From contig CANDEX010000071.1 of the NCBI GenBank assembly GCA_947383875.1, positions 1-8,109 on the forward strand: a stretch of DNA of 8,109 nt, written 5' to 3'. The notes beneath the pieces were generated by a model. It did not search any database. It saw nothing but the letters and a program-made list of their open reading frames with translations, and was not told where the DNA came from. This stretch comes from an uncultured Azospirillum sp. Lineage in GTDB: Bacteria; Pseudomonadota; Alphaproteobacteria; RF32; CAG-239. The position numbers and the translations under genes are program-made. Below are positions 1-6,036 of the stretch, in pieces (position 1 is the stretch's first letter; the number at the start of each line of letters is the position of its first letter).

Positions 1-60
1 TCAATCATTAATAAGGGGCGGGTTTGGGTTTGTCTATATGAAGTAGATATTTCGGGGGAT

Positions 61-88
61 AAAAAAAGCTCCGCCGTTTAGGCGGAGC
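61..88 (-). terminator. Intrinsic terminator of the mraZ-rsmH-ftsL-ftsI unit
   Basis: A perfect 8-bp stem (GCTCCGCC, 68-75, with GGCGGAGC, 81-88) encloses a 5-nt loop. Read on the minus strand it is followed at once by seven T residues (61-67). This is a textbook Rho-independent terminator about 55 nt after the ftsI stop. The plus-strand side has no T tract, so it works only for leftward transcription. It ends the division operon after ftsI. The remaining bases 1-60 and 89-143 show no recognisable gene. Confidence 0.9.
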
Positions 89-143
89 AGGGGAATTAAA
101 AGGGTTTATTTGGCTTTATTTTTCAAATCTGGTATTAAGGAAT

Positions 144-1916
144 TTATTTGCGGCGAGTAGCCGGTTTTTCATAAGTCGCTTCAATAATGCGGCTGCGGCG
201 CAATTCATCTAAATCGTAATTGGCTTTGATATTAAGTTGCGGTGCGATTTCTGAAATAATTTTTCCTGCAGTGGGCACGGTGTTCCAACCGGAGGTAACA
301 AAACCCCAGGTTTCTTTCAGTGGTTTAGGCTCATCCATTACCATAAAGAGGGCGTATTGCGGATTAGAAACCGGGAAAGTAGCTAAAAAAGAAGTCATAA
401 CTTTCTTGTCAATATAACGTCCGTTGACCAGTTTATTGGCGGTTCCTGTTTTTCCGGCAACCTCATAGCCCAAGACATTGGCGCGTTTTCCTGAGCCGTC
501 GGTAACGACGCCGCGCAGCAATTTGCGCATTTGTTTAGACGTGTTAAATGACATCACTCTGCGGGTTTCTTTGGCATCATTATCTTTGACTAATGTTGGG
601 GCATGATAAACGCCGCCATTGACAACAGCAGCAAAGGCACTGACCAGATGCAGCGGTGTAATAGAAATACCATAACCATATCCGACGGTAGCGGTAGTTT
701 CCTCTCCCCAGCGTTTTTCTGACGGAATAAGCGGCACGCCTTTTTCCGCTACTTCAAAACCATGTACGGGGGTGAAAAAGCCAAGATTACTTAAAAACTT
801 GCGTTGTTCCTGTTTGCCGACAGTTAAGGCGATACGAGCAGAACCGATATTGGAAGAGTAAATTAAAATTTCGGGCAAATCCAGCCAGCGGTTTTCGCCG
901 CGGTAATCCTTAATGGTATTATAGCGAAGCTTCAACGGCTTGGTCGCATCCCATTTATCGCTGACTTTAACTTTTCCGCTTTCCAATCCCATGGCGGCAT
1001 TAAAAATTTTTAAGACGGACCCCGGTTCGTAAACACCTTTCGTGGCAAAGTTAAATAAAGCCCGTTCAGGAACGTTATTCATGGTGTTTGGGTCATAATC
1101 CGGCAGAGAAATCATGGCGATAATTTCGCCGTTTCGCACATCCATGAGAATGGCGGCAGCTCCTTCTGCATGAAATTTGTTGACTGCGGTTTTCAGTTGT
1201 TCGCGAATAGTATCCTGAATACCTGAATCAATCGTCAGTGTCAACGGGATGTCCGATTGTGTCAGACGCTCATCCATTTGTTTTTCAACGCCGGCAATTC
1301 CTTGATTGTCAATATTGGTAGAGCCAAGCAGTTGGGCGAATAATTCCTTGTGCGGATAGATTCGTTTTTCACCGTTTTCAAATTCCAAGCCGGGAATTCC
1401 GAGTGCGTTAATTTGATATTGCTGTGACGGAGTCAGATTGCGTTTGAGATAAACGAATGTATTACGCCGTTGCAATTTTGCCAAAATATCTTCATAACGA
1501 ATATCCGGCAAAATTGCACTGAGCTTAGCGGCGGCTTTATCTTTGTCAGGAACTTTTCTGGGATTAGCATATAAATTGACCGTCGGTAATGAGGTGGCAA
1601 TAATTGTGCCGTTGCGGTCAAGAATATCTGCGCGTTTGATTGGGTTATCGGCATAAGCAAAAAGATGTTGGGCTTCTTCATCTCCGGCATCTTTAACAAA
1701 AGAGTGAGACAAACAAACATTAAACAGTCTGATGGCAATAATCAGATACGCGAAGATAAAAAGCAGGGTGGCAAAAGCAACGCGATTCTTAACGGTTGTT
1801 AAGGGATCGCCGTCACATATAAAATGATTAAAAGCCGCATTCCTGTCTATTTTAATCTCCTGACCGGGAAGATAGAAATGGGCTTTTTGACCTCTGGAAA
1901 AATACTTCTCCAACAT
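144..1916 (-). CDS. ftsI: Septal peptidoglycan D,D-transpeptidase FtsI (PBP3, class B PBP)
   Basis: FtsI cross-links septal peptidoglycan in the periplasm and is recruited with FtsW, FtsL, FtsB and FtsQ. The 590-residue protein has a short cytoplasmic N-terminus, one membrane segment (about 43-66), a PBP-dimerisation region (about 95-225) starting near the RADILDRNG motif, and a transpeptidase domain (about 250-555). The three penicillin-binding motifs are complete: SVLK (nucleophile S300, K303), SSN (354-356) and KTGTA (489-493). Length is normal for the family. The ATG at 1916 is preceded by only a weak purine stretch, 25 nt after the ftsL stop, so it is probably translated from the shared mRNA. 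murE, the usual next gene in dcw clusters, does not follow; a terminator does. The context next to ftsL favours FtsI over another class B PBP. Confidence 0.96.
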   Translation of the reverse strand: MLEKYFSRGQKAHFYLPGQEIKIDRNAAFNHFICDGDPLTTVKNRVAFATLLFIFAYLIIAIRLFNVCLSHSFVKDAGDEEAQHLFAYADNPIKRADILDRNGTIIATSLPTVNLYANPRKVPDKDKAAAKLSAILPDIRYEDILAKLQRRNTFVYLKRNLTPSQQYQINALGIPGLEFENGEKRIYPHKELFAQLLGSTNIDNQGIAGVEKQMDERLTQSDIPLTLTIDSGIQDTIREQLKTAVNKFHAEGAAAILMDVRNGEIIAMISLPDYDPNTMNNVPERALFNFATKGVYEPGSVLKIFNAAMGLESGKVKVSDKWDATKPLKLRYNTIKDYRGENRWLDLPEILIYSSNIGSARIALTVGKQEQRKFLSNLGFFTPVHGFEVAEKGVPLIPSEKRWGEETTATVGYGYGISITPLHLVSAFAAVVNGGVYHAPTLVKDNDAKETRRVMSFNTSKQMRKLLRGVVTDGSGKRANVLGYEVAGKTGTANKLVNGRYIDKKVMTSFLATFPVSNPQYALFMVMDEPKPLKETWGFVTSGWNTVPTAGKIISEIAPQLNIKANYDLDELRRSRIIEATYEKPATRRK

Positions 1917-1941
1917 TATTTGCTTCTTGCCTTACTTATAT

Positions 1942-2328
1942 TTAACGCTGCGCCTTCACCAATTTCTTTAGTTCTTTGTTGCGAGCAGCTTGTGAATTAA
2001 TGTTTCTTCTGGCTAACAGTTTTCGGTCGGCACCATCAGCCTGATAATTGAATGGTAACGCAGAATAGTTAATAATTTGTTCAGGCCGCACCTGATTTAG
2101 CGAAATATGTTTGCCTGCGAGCTGTCTTAATCTGGATGGGGAATTCAAATGGCTCCATTCTGCTTTCAAAACATGAATGGATTTAACGTCATCCTGAATG
2201 CTGCGGTTAATGCGATTCAGTTCGTTCTCCAAGGTTTGAACCTGGTTTTTCATCACAAACATTCCGAACCCGACCAGACAGGTCAGGGTGACCCAGAGAC
2301 TTAAAGTGGCGGTTTTTGTGCTGTTCAT
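1942..2328 (-). CDS. ftsL: Cell division protein FtsL
   Basis: FtsL is a small bitopic divisome protein that pairs with FtsB and activates FtsW-FtsI. The 128 residues fit this architecture: a very short N-terminus, one hydrophobic membrane segment (about 9-26), then a periplasmic stretch with heptad-like character (about 28-60). Residues 54-71 (LKAEW, HLNSPSRLRQLA) match the block I know from alphaproteobacterial FtsL proteins. The C-terminal tail is basic and low in complexity. A good ribosome site (AGGA, plus-strand complement 2337-2340) lies 8 nt before the ATG. The gene is 23 nt after rsmH and 25 nt before ftsI. FtsL diverges fast in sequence, so position between rsmH and ftsI carries much of the identification. 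Confidence 0.88.
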   Translation of the reverse strand: MNSTKTATLSLWVTLTCLVGFGMFVMKNQVQTLENELNRINRSIQDDVKSIHVLKAEWSHLNSPSRLRQLAGKHISLNQVRPEQIINYSALPFNYQADGADRKLLARRNINSQAARNKELKKLVKAQR

Positions 2329-2351
2329 GTCGCAGTTCCTTTCTGGTTGCG

Positions 2352-3272
2352 TTATTTTTTGACGGCACAGCGAAGTTTGGCCGAACGTGAGCGAGTGTTA
2401 GTCTCTGTCTCTTTCTGGGAAGGCATAATCGCTTTTGTGCATTCGGCCAAGCTGGCGTTGTCTTGTTGATTGGGAATTTCCGGAAGATACCGTGAAACAT
2501 GGGTGTTTTTTCCGGTGTTTTCTTTAAAAAATGTTTTAACGATTCGATCTTCCAGCGAATGAAAGCTGACGACGACAATTCGTCCGCCGGAAACAGTCAA
2601 ATCAACAGCACCCTGCAAGCCGTTTTCCAATTCGCCTAACTCATTGTTGACTGCAATTCGTAAAGCTTGAAAAGTCCGAGTGGCCGGATCAATGCTGTTG
2701 GGAGTCTTGTGAATAACCGTATAAATAATTTCAGCCAACTCTTTGGTGGTGGAAATTTCTTTGCTCTTGCGATATTCGGCAATCCGAGCTGCAATTTGGC
2801 GGGATTTACGCTCCTCACCGTATTTGTAAATTAAATCTGCTAACTCTTTTTCCGGTGTTTCATTAACTAATTCTGCGGCGGTCATGCCGGAGCAGGACAT
2901 CCGCATATCCAAAGGGGCATCCTTTGCAAAGGAGAAACCTCTCTCAGCCTGATCCAACTGCATGGATGAAACCCCGATATCAAACATCACACCGTTAATC
3001 GGCTGGGCAATAAGCTCTTTAATATCGCCGAATTGTCCTTGTCTGAATTCAAAGCGATTGCCGTATTTGTCTTTAAGTTCTTGAACCCGCGGTAAAACAG
3101 TCGGATCACGATCAATGGAAATAACTTTACAATTTGCTGCCTGCAAAACGGCTTCGGTATAACCGCCGTTGCCAAACGTTGCATCAACATATGTTTCTCC
3201 GTCTTGCGGTTTTAGATAATGCAGAACCTCATGCAGCATAACCGGAATATGTCTGGGAGCATTTGTCATCAT
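2352..3272 (-). CDS. rsmH: 16S rRNA (cytosine1402-N4)-methyltransferase RsmH (MraW)
   Basis: RsmH transfers a methyl group from S-adenosylmethionine to N4 of C1402 in the 16S rRNA decoding centre. The 306-residue protein has the usual length. It begins with the HIPVMLHEVL block (8-17). The SAM-binding glycine loop DATFGNGGYTEA is at 30-41, DIGVSSMQLD followed by RGFSF at 98-115, PLDMRM at 120-125, and the SFHSLEDR block at 236-243. The C-terminus ends in the typical RSRSAKLR motif. Its ATG overlaps the mraZ TGA by 4 nt (ATGA), which implies translational coupling. A second ATG follows directly. AGGAG (complement of 3278-3282) lies 5 nt before the first ATG and 8 nt before the second, so either could start the protein. 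Confidence 0.97.
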   Translation of the reverse strand: MMTNAPRHIPVMLHEVLHYLKPQDGETYVDATFGNGGYTEAVLQAANCKVISIDRDPTVLPRVQELKDKYGNRFEFRQGQFGDIKELIAQPINGVMFDIGVSSMQLDQAERGFSFAKDAPLDMRMSCSGMTAAELVNETPEKELADLIYKYGEERKSRQIAARIAEYRKSKEISTTKELAEIIYTVIHKTPNSIDPATRTFQALRIAVNNELGELENGLQGAVDLTVSGGRIVVVSFHSLEDRIVKTFFKENTGKNTHVSRYLPEIPNQQDNASLAECTKAIMPSQKETETNTRSRSAKLRCAVKK

Positions 3273-3739
3273 TTCTGCTCCTGCGCCGGAAGTTTAAGAG
3301 ACGGACGTTTTTTCAAAACTTCGGCACGAATACGAGCTTCTTCTTTAGCCCAGTTATCCGGATTCCAAATTTGGAATTTACGACCTTTACCGACAAAAAC
3401 GGCACTATCCGTAATGCCTGCGTGTTTCAGCAGCTTCTCTGTCAAAACAATACGCCCTGTACTGTCGAAAGTAAATCTTTTGGCATCACCGAAAATCAGA
3501 TTGGTCAAATCATCTTGTTCTTGAGAGAAAAAATCCAGTGTGTTTTCCATATCACTGGCCAGTTTCTCCAGTAATTCTTCAGGACAACCCTCAATACACG
3601 GCGATGTCAAACTACGATAACAGACAATTTCAGTTGATAATTCTTTAACGATTGTGCGGTAGTCTGACGGCAGAGAAACACGGCCTTTCGTATCGACCTT
3701 GTTTACTACTGTGTCCATAAAGAGAAAAGTTTTGCTCAA
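3269..3739 (-). CDS. mraZ: Transcriptional regulator MraZ (TTG start)
   Basis: MraZ is a ring-forming DNA-binding protein that represses its own dcw operon in E. coli by binding repeated TGGGN boxes. The 156-residue protein has two swapped-hairpin (AbrB/SpoVT-like) halves, each with the DxxGR signature: DTKGR at 16-20 followed by VSLP, and DSTGR at 92-96. The start chosen is TTG at 3739, because GGAG (complement of 3747-3750) lies 7 nt upstream. It also restores the N-terminal strand (FLFMDTVVNKVD) that aligns with other alphaproteobacterial MraZ. The internal ATG at 3718 has no ribosome site and would cut into this strand. The basic, charged C-terminal tail is ordinary. The stop overlaps rsmH. 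Matching operator boxes lie just upstream, supporting autoregulation. Confidence 0.95.
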   Translation of the reverse strand: MSKTFLFMDTVVNKVDTKGRVSLPSDYRTIVKELSTEIVCYRSLTSPCIEGCPEELLEKLASDMENTLDFFSQEQDDLTNLIFGDAKRFTFDSTGRIVLTEKLLKHAGITDSAVFVGKGRKFQIWNPDNWAKEEARIRAEVLKKRPSLKLPAQEQK

Positions 3740-3781
3740 CTTTCGACTCCGCTAATACCGTAAAATTGCCCTAATGTTTAT

Positions 3782-3810
3782 GGTATATCATGGGAAATTA
3801 TGGGAATCAA
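3782..3810 (-). promoter_or_regulatory. Sigma70-like promoter for mraZ operon
   Basis: On the minus strand TTGATT (complement of 3805-3810) and TATACC (complement of 3782-3787) are separated by exactly 17 bp. Each matches the sigma70 consensus at four of six positions. Transcription would begin near 3775, giving a leader of about 36 nt to the TTG start of mraZ. Two MraZ boxes fall within the spacer or touch the -35 element, so bound MraZ would block RNA polymerase. The call is by eye. Confidence 0.6.
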
Positions 3811-3825
3811 TGGGAAATTTTAGGG
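3791..3825. promoter_or_regulatory. MraZ operator: three TGGGA boxes plus one degenerate box, 10-bp period
   Basis: TGGGA occurs on the plus strand at 3791-3795, 3801-3805 and 3811-3815, and TAGGG at 3821-3825, each separated by a 5-nt AT-rich spacer. MraZ of E. coli is known to bind several direct TGGGN repeats with 5-nt spacers upstream of its own gene; this arrangement agrees exactly. One helical turn per box puts all the sites on one DNA face, matching a multimeric ring. The boxes overlap the mraZ promoter and imply repression of mraZ-rsmH-ftsL-ftsI. Confidence 0.85.
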
Positions 3826-3944
3826 TTTTGTTAACTGTTCTGGTTATGTTCTGTGTTAAATTTTTTCGATTCGTGCCAATCTGTTGCTGGGCTTGGCTCC
3901 GGCCTTGTAAAAAAATTGGGGATATTTTTTATGCTCAAACTGTG

Positions 3945-3992
3945 TTGCCTCTGCACAAACTTCTTGCAATAATTTTCGCAACCGATTAGTCT
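3945..3992 (+). promoter_or_regulatory. Candidate rnpB promoter (two overlapping possibilities)
   Basis: Two sigma70-like pairs can be read. TTGCAA (3964-3969), 17 bp, then TAGTCT (3987-3992) would start transcription near 4000, matching the predicted 5' end of RNase P RNA. TTGCCT (3945-3950), 17 bp, then AATAAT (3968-3973) has a better -10 but would add a leader of about 20 nt needing removal. Neither is close to consensus at both elements. An rnpB promoter must lie here because the neighbouring gene upstream is divergent. It would also serve lpxC if transcription reads through. Confidence 0.4.
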
Positions 3993-4000
3993 GTCACTCA

Positions 4001-4402
4001 CAGGCAGCCGGATAGCTGCGCCCGGGAAAGGAAAATCCAGGGGTGAGGAAAGTCCGGGCTTCAAGGAAACGGAATACCAGATAACGTCTGGCTGGAGTAA
4101 TCCAAGGGAAAGTGCCACAGAAAACAACCGCCGACAACAAGTCGGTAAGGATGAAAAGGTGAGGTAAGAGCTTACCGCGGCGACAGTAATGCCTGCCGGT
4201 CAAGGTAAACCCTGTTCGAAGCAAGACCAAGTTAGGAGGGCCGCGGCAACGCGGTTACACGGAGAGTTTCCACTCCGCTCCAGAGGTAGGTCGCGTTGAG
4301 TGCTCCGGTAACGGTGCACCGAGATGAATAGCTATCACCCGTGTCTGAGATCTCAGCTCAGACATTCAGCGGGATACAGAACCCGGCTTACAGGCTGCCT
4401 GA
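4001..4402 (+). ncRNA. rnpB: RNase P RNA, bacterial type A
   Basis: This is the catalytic RNA that removes 5' leaders from pre-tRNAs together with RnpA protein. All five conserved regions are readable: GAGGAAAGTCCGGGCT (4045-4060), ACAGAAA (4117-4123), GGTAAGAGCTTACCGC (4163-4178), GCAAGACCAA (4221-4230), and GATGAATAGCTATC with ACAGAACCCGGCTTA (4323-4336, 4376-4390). Helices confirm the ends: P1 pairs 4001-4009 with 4393-4401 (9 bp, perfect); P2 pairs 4011-4017 with 4330-4336 (7 bp, perfect). P18 (4300-4319) is a hairpin with a GUAA tetraloop. A GGU at 4285-4287 fits the CCA-binding loop L15. A long hairpin at 4338-4373 corresponds to P19. Ends are placed from P1 and may differ by a few nucleotides. 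Location beside mraZ is familiar from alphaproteobacteria. Confidence 0.97.
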
Positions 4403-4409
4403 TTTTTTT
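4391..4409 (+). terminator. Probable intrinsic terminator of rnpB
   Basis: The 3' strand of P1 is followed by A and seven T residues (4403-4409). A small local hairpin is also possible: CAGG (4391-4394), CTG loop, CCTG (4398-4401). Either the long-range P1 helix or this hairpin precedes the T run. The local stem is only 4 bp, so termination is likely to be partial. The lpxC ribosome site starts 2 nt after the T run. Confidence 0.55.
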
Positions 4410-4421
4410 GAAAGGACGTTA

Positions 4422-5270
4422 ATGCAGCAAACTTTAAAATATCCCCTGACGATTGAAGGTATCGGGCTTCATTCCGGCTGTCAGGTAAAGTTGATCATTA
4501 ATCCTGCACCGGAAAATCATGGTATTGTTTTCCGTCGGGTTGACTTGCCCGAACAGCCCCAAATTCCCGCGCTTTATTCTCATGTTGTTGATACGCGTAA
4601 TTGCACTTGTCTGGGGGACGGAAAAGGGGCGTTGGTTAGTACGATAGAACACCTGATGGCAGCCTTGCGTGCCGCAGAAATAGACAATGCTCTGATTGAT
4701 GTTGATAATCAGGAACTTCCGATTATGGATGGCAGTGCCAAGCTGTTTTGGGAAAAGTTTTCCGCTGTTGAAATAGTTCGTCAAAATGCTCCGCGCAAGT
4801 ATCTGAAAATAGTAAAGACCGTCAGTTTTACTGATGATAAAGGGAATACCGTCTCTTTGGAACCGGCCGATAAGTTCTGTATTCATTTTGAGATAGCTTT
4901 TCCGTCTCGGATTGTCGGTTGTCAAACCTTTGATAACACATTTAATGCAGATATTTTTGCCGAACAAATTGCCCCCTGCCGCACCTTTTGTGAAAAATAT
5001 CAGGTTGATTATTTGAAATCACTTGGCTTGATTAAAGGAGGCAGTCTTGAAAATGCCGTGGTGCTCGATGGTGATACCGTGCTTAATCCTGAAGGTTTCC
5101 GCCTTGAGAATGAATGTGTGAATCATAAAGTTTTGGATGCTGTCGGTGATATGTACACGTCCGGCTATTATATTATCGGCAGATTGTCTGCGGATAAAAC
5201 CGGGCATTTTCATAACAACGAACTGCTTAAACAGTTGTTTTCTGACCGTGATAATTATGAATTAGTTTAA
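4422..5270 (+). CDS. lpxC: UDP-3-O-acyl-N-acetylglucosamine deacetylase LpxC
   Basis: LpxC is the zinc deacetylase that catalyses the committed step of lipid A synthesis in the cytoplasm. The 282-residue protein is slightly shorter than the usual 295-305. The N-terminus fits the family (IEGIGLHSG, 11-19). Expected zinc ligands are present: H77 in the TIEHL motif, and H235 and D239 in NHKVLDAVGD (234-243). E76 is the catalytic glutamate, and H262 lies in GHFHNN. The ATG at 4422 is chosen because AAAGGA (4411-4416) precedes it and because the frame upstream runs through rnpB. It lies 19 nt after the P1 helix, so its promoter must be inside or upstream of rnpB. bamD follows after 9 nt. In many alphaproteobacteria lpxC follows ftsZ; here it has another neighbour. 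Confidence 0.97.
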   Translation: MQQTLKYPLTIEGIGLHSGCQVKLIINPAPENHGIVFRRVDLPEQPQIPALYSHVVDTRNCTCLGDGKGALVSTIEHLMAALRAAEIDNALIDVDNQELPIMDGSAKLFWEKFSAVEIVRQNAPRKYLKIVKTVSFTDDKGNTVSLEPADKFCIHFEIAFPSRIVGCQTFDNTFNADIFAEQIAPCRTFCEKYQVDYLKSLGLIKGGSLENAVVLDGDTVLNPEGFRLENECVNHKVLDAVGDMYTSGYYIIGRLSADKTGHFHNNELLKQLFSDRDNYELV

Positions 5271-5279
5271 GGAATAATA

Positions 5280-6029
5280 ATGAAAAAATTAAATATTTTG
5301 TTTCTTTCTCTGGCTTTAGTGTTGGCATCATCCTGCTCGTCTACCAAAGAGGAGCCGTTAAATCCATCGGCAGAAACATTGTATAATCAGGCTTATGAAC
5401 AGCTGCAGCAAACCTCATATAAAAAAGCGGCTCAAACTTTTGAAAAGCTGGAGCTTGAACATCCTTATTCCAAATGGGCGGTGAAAGCTAAATTAATGGG
5501 AGCCTATGCTTACTATAAAAATGGTGACTATGATGACGCGGTTATCAGTATTGATCGTTTTATTAAATATCACCCCGGCAATAAAGATATAGCCTATGCT
5601 TATTATATGAAAGCTATCTGCTATTATGACCAGATTTCTGACGTCACCAAAGACCAGAGCAACACAGCACGCGCCATGGCTGCGCTGGAACAAGTGATTA
5701 TCCGCTTCCCGGGAACCCCCTATGCGCAGGATGCCTCCATGAAGATAGCTCTTACCAATGATCACCTGGCCGGTAAAGAGATGGAAGTCGGACGCTATTA
5801 TCTTGGGCAGAAAAATTATCTTTCTGCGCTTAATCGTTTTTCAACGGTCGTGAATAACTATCAAACAACCTCACATATTGAAGAAGGTTTATATCGCCAA
5901 GTTGAGCTTTATACCCTTCTTGGATTAAATAATGAGGCTGCTAAAGCTTATCGTGTGTTGGAATATAATTACCCCAAAAGCACATGGACACGGCAAGCCG
6001 TTAAAATTATCAATAACCAACAGGACTAA
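5280..6029 (+). CDS. bamD: Outer membrane protein assembly factor BamD (ComL) lipoprotein
   Basis: BamD is the essential lipoprotein of the BAM complex. It sits on the periplasmic face of the outer membrane and contacts BamA to insert beta-barrel proteins. The 249-residue protein starts with a lipoprotein signal peptide: KK, a hydrophobic stretch (about 5-15), and a lipobox ASSC with acylated C19. A helical TPR solenoid follows, with five repeats roughly at 32-64, 69-102, 104-150, 168-198 and 203-237. Blocks typical of BamD include FEKLELEHPYSKWA (54-67), CYYDQISDVTKDQ (114-126) and FPGTPYAQDA (143-152). Length matches the family. AAGGA (5269-5273) lies 6 nt before the ATG. The gene is 9 nt from lpxC and 7 nt from recN, so the three are almost certainly co-transcribed. 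Other TPR lipoproteins are possible in principle, but the context is decisive. Confidence 0.95.
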   Translation: MKKLNILFLSLALVLASSCSSTKEEPLNPSAETLYNQAYEQLQQTSYKKAAQTFEKLELEHPYSKWAVKAKLMGAYAYYKNGDYDDAVISIDRFIKYHPGNKDIAYAYYMKAICYYDQISDVTKDQSNTARAMAALEQVIIRFPGTPYAQDASMKIALTNDHLAGKEMEVGRYYLGQKNYLSALNRFSTVVNNYQTTSHIEEGLYRQVELYTLLGLNNEAAKAYRVLEYNYPKSTWTRQAVKIINNQQD

Positions 6030-6036
6030 CGCTTAA

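Noticed and set aside
1..80. A plus-strand coding tail entering from the left edge
   Set aside because: Frame 1 stays open to 80 but ends inside the terminator hairpin, frame 2 stops at 44 and frame 3 at once; too short to tell from chance.
3219..3574. Plus-strand open frames of about 100 codons opposite mraZ/rsmH
   Set aside because: Antisense to well-identified genes, no ribosome site and no family resemblance.
3791..3830. Short 10-bp repeats as a CRISPR or tandem-repeat array
   Set aside because: Units are far too short for CRISPR, and their sequence and position match an MraZ operator.
3774..3989. Plus-strand open frame of 71 codons between mraZ and rnpB
   Set aside because: It runs over the MraZ boxes and the promoter region, has no ribosome site, and its translation has no family character.
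3831..4230. Two minus-strand open frames (98 and 78 codons) opposite rnpB
   Set aside because: They lie mainly antisense to a structured RNA whose bases are fixed by RNase P folding; no ribosome site or recognisable protein motif.
4341..4421. A longer LpxC starting at ATG 4341, adding 27 residues
   Set aside because: This stretch is the conserved 3' part of rnpB. The ATG at 4422 has a good ribosome site and gives the usual LpxC N-terminus.
4434..4967. Minus-strand open frame of 177 codons opposite lpxC
   Set aside because: It is fully antisense to a conserved enzyme gene, with no domain features; a shadow of lpxC codon composition.
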